Source: DATKWS01 sp035529435 (GTDB lineage Bacteria > Krumholzibacteriota > Krumholzibacteriia > Krumholzibacteriales > Krumholzibacteriaceae). From it: DNA of 41,143 nt. The notes beneath the pieces were generated by a model. That model worked only from the letters and a program-made list of their open reading frames with translations. It did no database searches and was not told where the DNA came from. How positions within the stretch are numbered: the first letter of the stretch is position 1; each line of letters begins with the position of its first letter. This document shows positions 24,491 to 31,629 of the stretch, one piece after another. Location of the stretch: the NCBI GenBank assembly GCA_035529435.1, contig DATKWS010000094.1, forward strand, positions 1-41,143, read 5' to 3'. The translations under genes were made by a program, and so were the position numbers.

Positions 24491-25775
24491 CGAATCCTTT
24501 ACCATCGAGGGTATAGGACTTCATACCGGCAAGAAGGTCCGGACCACCTTCCACCCGTCTCCACCCGACTCCGGTATTGTATTCAGGCGGATCGATCTCG
24601 ATCCCGCCGTCGATATACCGGTCAGTGCCGATTACATCAATGAGGGGGAGATCAAGCGCAACACGACGATCACCAGCAACGGCGCCGTGATCCACACGGT
24701 GGAGCACCTTCTCGCCGTGATCTCCGGCCTCCAGATCGACAACCTGATCATCGAGATAGACGCCGACGAACCACCCGAACCGAAAGACGGAAGCTGTGCC
24801 CTCTTCGTCGATGCGTTTCAGCGGATTGGGTACGTGAACCAGGGCGTCCCCGTGCGGTATTTCAAGATAACGAGCCCGATGAATTACGCCGAGAACGGCG
24901 TCGAGCTCGTAGCACTGCCGTACGACGGTTTCAAGGTCAGCTTCACGATCGAGTACGACAACACACACATCGGTGCGCAGTTCGCGTCATTCGAGTTGAA
25001 TCCGAAGACCTTCGTAAAGGAAATCGCACCTGCGCGGACATTCGCCCTGATGTCCGATGTGGAGATGCTCCGCTCCGAGGGCCTCATCAAGGGAGGGAGC
25101 CTCGAGAACGCGATCGTGGTCGACGAGAACGGCATCGTGAATGAACAGCCGCTCCGATTTTCCAACGAGTTCGTCAGGCACAAGATACTCGATGTCATGG
25201 GTGATCTGACGCTGGTCGGTGCCCCGATCGAGGGGCACATCATCGCCTTCAGGTCGGGACACCGGTACAACCTCAAGTTCGTCCAGATGCTCTCGAGGGA
25301 GTTGAAGGCGCGGGCAAAGACGGCCGTCGGCAGGGAAAAGGGGTACTGGGACATCAACATGATCCAGAATATCATGCCGCACCGGTATCCGTTCCTGCTC
25401 GTCGACCGCATCCTCGAACTCGAGGACAAGAAGCGGGTCGTCGGTCTCAAGAACATAACGGTGAACGAACCGTTCTTCATCGGTCACTTTCCGGGTCATC
25501 CGATCATGCCGGCGGTACTGATCATCGAAGCGATGGCCCAGGTCGGCGGCATCCTTCTTCTGTCCAGCGTCGACAGGCCGCAGAATCATCTCGTGTACTT
25601 CATCGGTATCGACAAGGCCAAATTCCGCAGGCCGGTCGTACCCGGGGACCAGATCCGTTTCGAGCTCGAGATGATATCTCTGAAGAGGAGATTCTGCCGG
25701 ATGCGGGGAGTCGCCTATGTGGACAACCAGGTCGTCGCGGAGGCGGAACTGACCTCTTCGATCGAGAAGAAATAA
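24462..25775 (+). CDS. lpxC: Bifunctional LpxC-FabZ fusion (UDP-3-O-acyl-GlcNAc deacetylase / hydroxyacyl-ACP dehydratase)
   Basis: The 437-residue protein joins two enzymes. Residues about 6-285 are LpxC, the zinc deacetylase and committed step of lipid A synthesis: IEGIGLHTGKKV at the start, zinc motif HTVEHLLA near residue 80, and RHKILDVMGDL with the second zinc His and Asp. Residues about 300-437 are FabZ: MIQNIMPHRYPFLLVDRI and GHFPGHPIMPAVLIIEAMAQ with the catalytic His and Glu. FabZ competes with lipid A synthesis for 3-hydroxyacyl-ACP, so the fusion may balance the two. Such fusions are known from Bacteroidetes and Chlorobi. Tandem GTG codons at 24462 and 24465 follow AAAGGA. Confidence 0.96.
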   Translation: MVVRQQRTINESFTIEGIGLHTGKKVRTTFHPSPPDSGIVFRRIDLDPAVDIPVSADYINEGEIKRNTTITSNGAVIHTVEHLLAVISGLQIDNLIIEIDADEPPEPKDGSCALFVDAFQRIGYVNQGVPVRYFKITSPMNYAENGVELVALPYDGFKVSFTIEYDNTHIGAQFASFELNPKTFVKEIAPARTFALMSDVEMLRSEGLIKGGSLENAIVVDENGIVNEQPLRFSNEFVRHKILDVMGDLTLVGAPIEGHIIAFRSGHRYNLKFVQMLSRELKARAKTAVGREKGYWDINMIQNIMPHRYPFLLVDRILELEDKKRVVGLKNITVNEPFFIGHFPGHPIMPAVLIIEAMAQVGGILLLSSVDRPQNHLVYFIGIDKAKFRRPVVPGDQIRFELEMISLKRRFCRMRGVAYVDNQVVAEAELTSSIEKK

Positions 25776-25785
25776 TGGAGACGAT

Positions 25786-26562
25786 ATGCCAACACGAGTC
25801 CACGAAACAGCAATCATCGATTCCAGAGCGCAGATCGGCGAGCGTGTCACGATCGGTCCCTACGCGATCATCGGTGAGCACGTTGCGATCGGTGACGACA
25901 CGACGATCGGGAGCAGCGTTCTCATCGACGGTCATACGACGATCGGACGCAACAACCGCGTATATCATGGAGCCTCGATCGGCACACCTCCACAGGATCT
26001 TAAGTACCGCGGGGCGACGTCGTACGTGACGATCGGGGACAATAACGTCATCAGGGAATTTGTCACGGTGAATTCGGCGACAGAGGAGGGTGAGAGCACG
26101 ATCATCGGGAGCAACAACCTCCTGATGGCGTACGTCCACGTGGCTCACAACTGTTGTATCTCCAACAACGTGATACTGGCAAACGCGGTCAACCTGGGCG
26201 GGCATGTTACCGTGCACGATTACGCAATCGTCGGGGGAGTGGTCCCGGTGCACCAGTTCGTTTCAATCGGGGCACACTCGTTCATCGGGGGCGGGAGCAG
26301 GATTCCCAAGGATGTTCCTCCATTCATCAAGGTGGCGGGCAGTCCCCCACGTGTCAGCGGCATCAACAGCGTCGGTCTGAAGCGACGGGGCTTCACCATC
26401 GAGCAACGGGTGTTGATCAAGAAAGCGTTCTGCATCCTGTACCGCAGCGATCTCAATGTCACGCAGGCCGTCGAACGGATCGAGCACGATCTGCCCGATT
26501 GTCCCGAGATCAGGGTGATAGTGGATTTCATTCGCGGCTCCAAGCGGGGAATCACCAAGTAG
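25786..26562 (+). CDS. lpxA: UDP-GlcNAc acyltransferase LpxA
   Basis: The 258-residue protein adds the first 3-hydroxyacyl chain to UDP-GlcNAc. The N-terminal two thirds form hexapeptide repeats (IGERVTIGPYAIIGEHVAIG and on). Family motifs are GTPPQDLKYRG, AHNCCISNNVILAN with the catalytic histidine, GGHVTVHDYAIVGG and VHQFVSIGAHSFIGGGS. The C-terminal part has the VGLKRRGF segment. Gly occupies the place of E. coli Gly173 (second Gly of IGGGS), the acyl ruler, which in E. coli goes with a long (C14) chain. ATG 25786 follows GGAG, 10 bases after lpxC-fabZ. Confidence 0.96.
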   Translation: MPTRVHETAIIDSRAQIGERVTIGPYAIIGEHVAIGDDTTIGSSVLIDGHTTIGRNNRVYHGASIGTPPQDLKYRGATSYVTIGDNNVIREFVTVNSATEEGESTIIGSNNLLMAYVHVAHNCCISNNVILANAVNLGGHVTVHDYAIVGGVVPVHQFVSIGAHSFIGGGSRIPKDVPPFIKVAGSPPRVSGINSVGLKRRGFTIEQRVLIKKAFCILYRSDLNVTQAVERIEHDLPDCPEIRVIVDFIRGSKRGITK

Positions 26563-26595
26563 CCGGCGTTTTCCGCATACAACCGGAGGTTCGCG

Positions 26596-27576
26596 TTGCG
26601 CGAGACAAATCGTAGCCTGAGGGTGGGTGTAATCGGTACCGGACGCCTCGGACGCAATCACGCGCGCGTCTATGCGTCTCTCGATGAGATCGATTCACTC
26701 GCCGTGTACGACCGGGACGTGGTTCGCGCCCACGAGGTGGGGGAGCGCTACGGCGCCACCGTGTGCGAATCGGTCGAGTCGCTGCTCGCCGGGTGCGATG
26801 CGGTCAGCATCTGTACGCCGGCGACAAAGCACGCCGAATCGGCCTCCATGGCCTTTCGTCGGGGAGTGCACGTCCTCGTTGAAAAGCCCATCGCCTCGCG
26901 CACCGGTGAGGCCGTCGATATGGTGCGGTCCGCGCGCGAACGGGGCTGCGTGTTCCAAGTGGGGCATATCGAGCGGTTCAACGGGGCGTTCGAGGCGGCA
27001 CGGGCGCTCCTCAAAGCGCCGCGCTTCATCGAATCGCACCGGCTCGCGACGTTCACCCCACGCGGAACGGATGTGTCGGTCGTGCTCGATCTGATGATCC
27101 ACGACATCGATCTCGTCCTCTCAGTGCTCGGTGGGAAACAAATCACCGATCTCCGGGCGTCTGGCACCGGCGTCCTGACGGATTCTCCCGATATCGTCAA
27201 TGCCAGGTTGGAATTCGAGGGAGGATGCGTCGCCAATATCACCGCGAGCAGGATTTCGCGTGATCCGCTCCGGAAGATACGGTTTTTCCAGGAGAATATG
27301 TATATATCGGCGGATCTCAGGGAGAAGAGCGTCGAGGCGTTCGAGAAATCGCCCGATGTTTCGCTCGAGGCACTGACACGCGATCCCACCGCATTCATAC
27401 GCCGCGTGCCGGTCGATGTCGACGGTACCGAGCCGCTTCTCAAAGAAATCGCGGCGTTCATCGCCGCCGTCCGGGGGGGTGCAGAACCGTTGGTAACGGG
27501 GGAACAGGGACTCGAGGCTCTGCGCATCGCCGAAGAGGTGCAGAGAACGATCGGGGAATGCAGGGAGCGGGCGTGA
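26596..27576 (+). CDS. Gfo/Idh/MocA oxidoreductase, candidate UDP-GlcNAc 3-dehydrogenase (GnnA-like)
   Basis: The 326-residue protein has an N-terminal Rossmann fold with GVIGTGRLGRNHARVY (residues about 10-25), a SICTPATKHAE turn, the family hallmark EKPIA near residue 100, and GHIERFNGAF. The C-terminal alpha/beta domain contains MIHDIDLVLSVLG. Genes of this type between lpxA and lpxB include gnnA, which with the aminotransferase gnnB makes a 3-amino sugar donor for LpxA and so an amide-linked lipid A. No gnnB is visible in this window, so either it is elsewhere or the enzyme does something else. The start is a TTG with GGAGG about 7 bases upstream. It overlaps lpxB by 4 bases. Confidence 0.85.
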   Translation: MRETNRSLRVGVIGTGRLGRNHARVYASLDEIDSLAVYDRDVVRAHEVGERYGATVCESVESLLAGCDAVSICTPATKHAESASMAFRRGVHVLVEKPIASRTGEAVDMVRSARERGCVFQVGHIERFNGAFEAARALLKAPRFIESHRLATFTPRGTDVSVVLDLMIHDIDLVLSVLGGKQITDLRASGTGVLTDSPDIVNARLEFEGGCVANITASRISRDPLRKIRFFQENMYISADLREKSVEAFEKSPDVSLEALTRDPTAFIRRVPVDVDGTEPLLKEIAAFIAAVRGGAEPLVTGEQGLEALRIAEEVQRTIGECRERA

Positions 27577-28724
27577 GGACGATTCTCGTAACCTGCGGCG
27601 AGACAAGCGGCGAACACCACGCCGCTCGCGTCGTATCCGAGCTGAGGGCGATCGACCCGTCGTGCCGGGTAATCGCACTCGGCGGGGAGGAACTGGAGCG
27701 TGCCGGCGCGGAGATTGCCTTTCCCATGGATCGATACGCATTCATGGGATTTGCGGAGGTGCTGGCAGGATTACCGCGTATTCTGGCGCTGGAAAGACGG
27801 ATACATTCATTACTCCGAAGCGGTAGTATCGATCTATTCATGCCCGTCGATTATCCCGGTCTCAATTTGCGTCTCGCGCGGTACGCGCACAGGCACGGCG
27901 TCCCCGTTCTGTACTTCATCAGCCCGCAGGTTTGGGCGTGGGGACACTGGCGCGTCGCGCGGATGCGCGGCTCGATCGATCTCATGGCGCTGATCCTGCC
28001 GTTCGAGGAGGTGATATACCGTCGTGCCGGCATTCCGGCCGTCTTTGTCGGCCACCCGATGCTCGGCGAGGTCGCGGCGTCCCCGGTGCCCAAGGAGGCA
28101 CCCGCGGCCGATGAGCCGTTCTCGATCGTGCTGTTTCCGGGCAGTCGCGTGCAGGAAGTGAGGCGGCTGCTGCCGCCTCTCCTCGGGGCGGCGAAACGGC
28201 TCCACGGGCGATTCCCCCGCGCCGTGTTCAAGCTCGGTCTCGCTCCGTTGATAGACGAACGGGACGTTCAGGTTCCCCCGGCGATGCGCGCGTACGTGGA
28301 GATAACGCGCAACGGCGTGGGTGAGCTTCCGGGCGCCGCCCTCGTTCTCGCCGTTTCGGGCACCGTGACCCTGCAATCGGCGATCTCCGGTACGCCGACC
28401 GTCGTGTGCTACCGGACCTCCGCGTTCACATTCTTCGTGGGGCGCATGCTGGTCAAGATACCGTGGATCGCGATGCCGAACGTTCTCGCCGGACGGGCCG
28501 TCGTGCCGGAGCTGGTACAGGGTGCGGCGACCGCGGAGAGGATCGCCGGCGAGTCGACCGGACTCCTGGGGGACGGTGAGCGGTACCGGCGCGTTTCCGC
28601 CGAGCTCCTCGCGCTCAGGGAGGCGCTCGGTGAACCGGGGGGAGCGGCACGGGTCGCCGGGTTGGCCGCCGGGATGGCCGGGGGGAAGCCGGTGCGGGCC
28701 CTTCTCGATCCGATCGAGGGATGA
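27573..28724 (+). CDS. lpxB: Lipid-A-disaccharide synthase LpxB
   Basis: The 383-residue GT19 glycosyltransferase joins UDP-diacylglucosamine and lipid X into the lipid A disaccharide on the inner face of the inner membrane. It starts with ILVTCGETSGEHHAA (the equivalent of the GExSGD motif). Other family motifs are MGFAEVLAGLPRIL, PVDYPGLNLRLAR, YFISPQVWAWG, LFPGSRVQEVRRLLP and the late AVSGTVTLQSAISGTPTVVCY. The GTG at 27573 overlaps the previous stop in a GTGA and follows AGGGAG; an ATG at 27558 would add five residues. Confidence 0.95.
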   Translation: MRTILVTCGETSGEHHAARVVSELRAIDPSCRVIALGGEELERAGAEIAFPMDRYAFMGFAEVLAGLPRILALERRIHSLLRSGSIDLFMPVDYPGLNLRLARYAHRHGVPVLYFISPQVWAWGHWRVARMRGSIDLMALILPFEEVIYRRAGIPAVFVGHPMLGEVAASPVPKEAPAADEPFSIVLFPGSRVQEVRRLLPPLLGAAKRLHGRFPRAVFKLGLAPLIDERDVQVPPAMRAYVEITRNGVGELPGAALVLAVSGTVTLQSAISGTPTVVCYRTSAFTFFVGRMLVKIPWIAMPNVLAGRAVVPELVQGAATAERIAGESTGLLGDGERYRRVSAELLALREALGEPGGAARVAGLAAGMAGGKPVRALLDPIEG

Positions 28725-28811
28725 AGTGCCCGCCGGAGGAGCACCGTTGATGTAATGGAAGGGTCGGCGGCGATGTCCGGGCGGTACGCAACGGAGAGGT
28801 GTGAAGGCTTC

Positions 28812-29495
28812 ATGAAAATTTCCATCCATGCGGGAGTTGCGAGTTTTGTGGGGTCGGTGGTGATCCGGCTGTCCGGTTTCACATGGCGCATCGAGTGGCG
28901 TGGGCTCGAGCACCTCGCGGCGGCGCGGCGGATGTCGCCCCAGGTCGTCTTCGCGTTCTGGCACGGACGCCTTCTCGTCCTGAGCTATTCGCACAGGCAC
29001 CGGGATATACAGGTTCTCGCTTCGGAGCATCAGGATGGTGACCTGATGGGGCGGACGATCACATGGCTCGGCTTCGGACACGTGAAGGGCTCTACCACGA
29101 GGGGTGGTGCGCGCGCCCTCCGCGAGCTGTCCGCGGTGCTCCGGAACGGTCACGATGTCGGGCTGACGATAGACGGTCCGCGCGGACCGCGCGGTGTCGT
29201 GCAGCAGGGAGCGGTCGAGTTGAGCAGGATGACCGGGTCGGCCGTGATTCCGGTCTCGAACGCGGCCAGGCCGAGACACATCTTCCGTTCATGGGACCGG
29301 TTCCAGCTGCCGTATCCGTGTGCACGCGTATCGATCGCGTACGGCGAGCCGTTCGTCGTACCCCGCAACGCCGACCTCGGGACGCGCGAGCGCTTCCGCC
29401 TCCTGCTCGAGCAGCGGCTGTGCGGCCTGACAGCCGATCTGGACGAACGCATGGGATATCGGGGAGTGGATGTGTGGCCACATGAAAATCATTGA
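28812..29495 (+). CDS. DUF374-family lysophospholipid/lipid A acyltransferase-like protein
   Basis: The 227-residue protein belongs to the DUF374 branch of the LPLAT acyltransferases: VVFAFWHGRLLVLSY contains the active-site histidine, then LASEHQDGDLMGRTITWLGF, and LTIDGPRGPRGVVQQGAVEL, where the DGPRGP motif is diagnostic. An N-terminal hydrophobic segment (FVGSVVIRLSG) may anchor it at the inner membrane. Sitting between lpxB and lpxK, it is a candidate late acyltransferase replacing LpxL/LpxM, but the true acceptor is not known. The start at 28812 matches the usual family N-terminus and has GAAGG before it; ATG codons at 28755 and 28773 would extend it by 19 or 13 residues. Confidence 0.85.
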   Translation: MKISIHAGVASFVGSVVIRLSGFTWRIEWRGLEHLAAARRMSPQVVFAFWHGRLLVLSYSHRHRDIQVLASEHQDGDLMGRTITWLGFGHVKGSTTRGGARALRELSAVLRNGHDVGLTIDGPRGPRGVVQQGAVELSRMTGSAVIPVSNAARPRHIFRSWDRFQLPYPCARVSIAYGEPFVVPRNADLGTRERFRLLLEQRLCGLTADLDERMGYRGVDVWPHENH

Positions 29496-30642
29496 GCACT
29501 ATCCGGCGGCCTTACGGATCTTTGAGGGGAATGGACCCTGGAGGATTCTGACCCCGGTTCGGTTCTTCGTTTCGGTGGTCTACGGGGCGGCCGTTTCCGC
29601 GCGCGGGCGTTTCTCACGCGGATCTCTACGGTTCTCCGGCGATCCTTCGATCGGGCCGCACGCACGGCCCCGCATCGTCTCCATCGGCAATCTCGAGATC
29701 GGTGGTGGCGGAAAAACGCCCTGCACCCTGCGCCTCGTCGAGTTGATCGCGGAGCGCGGCGGGAGGCCCGTCGTGCTGATGCGGGGATACCGAAGCTCCG
29801 TGTCCGAGCGCCGCTGTTTCCCGTTCCTCGTCACGGCGGACCGTTTACTTCAGACCGCCCCCGGCCTTCGGTTCTTCCAATTGCACGATCTGCCGGAATA
29901 CACTTCCGGCGCCGCTCCGTACGATGATGGAGCGTGCCTGGCCCGATCGATCGGTGACGAGGCCGCTCTGTATCACCGGCGCGGTATCCCCGTTGTCATC
30001 GACGGCGATCGTGTTCGTGGCGCCGGCGCCGCGGCACGCCTGCTCGATCCCACGCACATACTGATGGACGATGGATTCCAGAACCTGCGCATCTGCAAGG
30101 ATGTCGATATCCTGCTGCTCGACGCGCGTCGCCCGTTCGGGAACGGCAGGCTGTTTCCGGCCGGCACCCTGCGGGAACGGACCAGCGCGGTGGAGCGGGC
30201 GCATGTCGTGATATTCACACGCGCTGCGGACGAGATTGTACCGCCGGAAGCGTCGGAGCTCGTGCGGGGCAGGTCCGTTTTTTTCGCCGACCATGTCGCC
30301 GTCGATGTGATGCGGCGGGGAGGGGAGCGGGAACCGCTGTCGTATCTCGCGGGAAAGCGGGTGGCGCTCTATTCGGGGATCGCGCGTCCCGCGTCGTTCG
30401 AGGCGCTCGTGGAACGGACGGGGGCCGAGCCCACCGTCTCGTTCCGTTTTGTCGATCACCACGCCTACCGCCCCGGAGACATCTCACGCATGCTCGAAGA
30501 GGTTCCCGACGGCGTTTTATTTCTCACGACCGAGAAGGATTGGGTGAAATCGCACCACCTCTTTCCTGCCGGTATAGAGGTCGGCGCCGTCACGATACGG
30601 ATGGAGATCAAAGACCGGCACCGGCTTGCCTGCATGCTCTGA
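29470..30642 (+). CDS. lpxK: Tetraacyldisaccharide 4'-kinase LpxK
   Basis: The 390-residue inner-membrane-associated P-loop kinase phosphorylates the 4' position of the lipid A disaccharide. A hydrophobic N-terminal helix (RFFVSVVYGAAVSA) is followed by SIGNLEIGGGGKTP, the Walker A of the family (usual GNxxxGGxGKTP), then VVLMRGYRS. The second motif is LMDDGFQNLRICKDVDILLL, followed by GNGRLFPAGTLRE. Near the end, FLTTEKDWVKS is also family-typical. ATG 29470 lies close behind GGGGAG; an ATG at 29482 is an alternative start, and both lie within the end of the acyltransferase gene. It is the last gene of the operon. Confidence 0.95.
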   Translation: MCGHMKIIEHYPAALRIFEGNGPWRILTPVRFFVSVVYGAAVSARGRFSRGSLRFSGDPSIGPHARPRIVSIGNLEIGGGGKTPCTLRLVELIAERGGRPVVLMRGYRSSVSERRCFPFLVTADRLLQTAPGLRFFQLHDLPEYTSGAAPYDDGACLARSIGDEAALYHRRGIPVVIDGDRVRGAGAAARLLDPTHILMDDGFQNLRICKDVDILLLDARRPFGNGRLFPAGTLRERTSAVERAHVVIFTRAADEIVPPEASELVRGRSVFFADHVAVDVMRRGGEREPLSYLAGKRVALYSGIARPASFEALVERTGAEPTVSFRFVDHHAYRPGDISRMLEEVPDGVLFLTTEKDWVKSHHLFPAGIEVGAVTIRMEIKDRHRLACML

Positions 30643-30712
30643 GTGGAGCGGCGGAGCGCCGGCAGATCCCTGCGGCCTTCCGCGAAACGGCTCCGGCCCG
30701 TGACCCCCGTGG

Positions 30713-30745
30713 AAAAAAAAGAGCCCGCGCCGTTGACGCGAGCTC
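30713..30745 (-). terminator. Rho-independent terminator of the minus-strand lipoprotein gene
   Basis: Read on the minus strand, GAGCTCGCG (30745-30737), a 7-base loop and CGCGGGCTC (30729-30721) form a 9-bp stem with one mismatch, followed directly by eight T residues (30720-30713). It lies 32 bases after the stop of the minus-strand gene. On the plus strand there is no T tract, so lpxK transcription is not obviously stopped here. Confidence 0.85.
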
Positions 30746-30776
30746 TCATCTATTGCAGCACCAGTCGGTTATCCGG

Positions 30777-31397
30777 TCAATTGCTCTTGTTCTGTTCGTC
30801 TTCTTCCAGGATATCGGCGAAGTTCACGAGAATGCCGGCCGAGAAATCTATCTCCCGGTCTGTCTGTATTTCATGCCCATGGAATGTGATGTGCGCGTTC
30901 GTCATGATCTCGTTCGCCGTGTATTCCAGGTCGACGAGCGGCGAGATGCGCTTCGCCGAAACCGGGACGAGGAGAATGACTCCTTCGACCAATGAGTTCG
31001 CGGGAACGAGGATGCTCGTCTCGCCGGTGAAGGGAGGTACCGGTGTCGCGCCGCCGTCCATGCGGACGAATTCCACATCGTAGCTTGTGAAGAGAAAGTC
31101 TCCCAGGGAACCACTGTTCGGATCGACGACAGACGAATAGGGCCTGTTGTGGAATTCGACCTTGATCCAGTCCTCCAGCCAGAAGTCGTCATCCCGCTTG
31201 AATGTCTCGCCGTCTTTTTCATACAGCGAGTCCCCCTGGTTGCGAACGTCGCTCAGAACCGGGAATCCATCATTGATATTGCTGACATAGACTACAGTTC
31301 TCTGGTCATAATTGCTGTCCTCGTCACAACCGACGAGGAGGGCGCCTATGATCAGCACCGTTACGAAAGTGAAGGCTGTACAGTTCTTCACGGACAT
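30777..31397 (-). CDS. Unrecognised lipoprotein
   Basis: I do not recognise this 206-residue protein beyond its lipoprotein signal: MSVKNCTAF, a hydrophobic core and the lipobox LVGC, with Cys24 as the lipidated residue. The mature start is acidic (CDEDSNYDQ). Asp at +2 would retain the protein in the inner membrane under the E. coli rule, while in Bacteroidetes an acidic stretch after Cys can act as a surface export signal. The body is rich in beta-type segments (TVVYVSNINDGFPVLSDV, FTSYDVEFVRMDGG, ILVPANSLVEGVILLVPVSA, YTANEIMTNAHITFHGHEI), suggesting a beta-sandwich. GAGGAGG precedes the ATG on this strand. It forms its own unit with a terminator and an upstream regulatory spacer. Confidence 0.85.
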   Translation of the reverse strand: MSVKNCTAFTFVTVLIIGALLVGCDEDSNYDQRTVVYVSNINDGFPVLSDVRNQGDSLYEKDGETFKRDDDFWLEDWIKVEFHNRPYSSVVDPNSGSLGDFLFTSYDVEFVRMDGGATPVPPFTGETSILVPANSLVEGVILLVPVSAKRISPLVDLEYTANEIMTNAHITFHGHEIQTDREIDFSAGILVNFADILEEDEQNKSN

Positions 31398-31442
31398 CGG
31401 GTAACCTCCTCGTGTGTATCTGGCTATTGCACGTTACACGGG

Positions 31443-31474
31443 CCTTTACGCAATAGTTGTGCCAAGCGTAAAGG
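31443..31474. repeat. Perfect 9-bp inverted repeat in the divergent spacer
   Basis: CCTTTACGC (31443-31451) and GCGTAAAGG (31466-31474) are exact reverse complements separated by 14 bases. A second, overlapping inverted repeat is present: CTATTGC (31424-31430) with GCAATAG (31450-31456). The pair could be a dimeric regulator's operator or two competing RNA hairpins in the leader of the lipoprotein gene. Confidence 0.8.
31450..31465 (-). promoter_or_regulatory. Sigma-54-like (-24/-12) element
   Basis: On the minus strand the sequence TTGGCAC-AACTA-TTGC has the GG and GC dinucleotides exactly 10 bases apart, as required for RpoN promoters. Transcription would begin near 31439, leaving a leader of about 40 bases before the lipoprotein ATG. 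It lies inside the inverted repeat, so a chance match or an operator is also possible. Confidence 0.35.
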
Positions 31475-31575
31475 AGGAGCCATATCGCAACCCGTTTATA
31501 CTAAATAAATTACGAAATGTCGTGGAAGATTGGGTTGTCCCGTCGGCCGTTCCGTGCATATTGCACTTCTTTGTA

Positions 31576-31605
31576 TTGCGCTGCTCCGCTCCGAATACGT
31601 ATGAT
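31576..31605 (+). promoter_or_regulatory. Possible nadB promoter
   Basis: TTGCGC (31576-31581) and TATGAT (31600-31605) lie 18 bases apart. The -10 box matches consensus at five of six places, the -35 at three. A start near 31612 would leave a leader of about 18 bases, just enough for the GGAAGGAG ribosome site at 31615-31622. Confidence 0.38.
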
Positions 31606-31629
31606 GGGGGAAGCGGAAGGAGCAGTCAT

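Noticed and set aside
27834..29279. A 481-codon minus-strand frame opposite lpxB and the DUF374 gene
   Set aside because: Both plus-strand genes are clear family members; the antisense product has no recognisable feature.
31414..31629. An upstream extension of nadB in the same frame
   Set aside because: The added residues lack similarity to NadB, the region is AT-rich and holds inverted repeats, and a much better ribosome site precedes the TTG at 31630.
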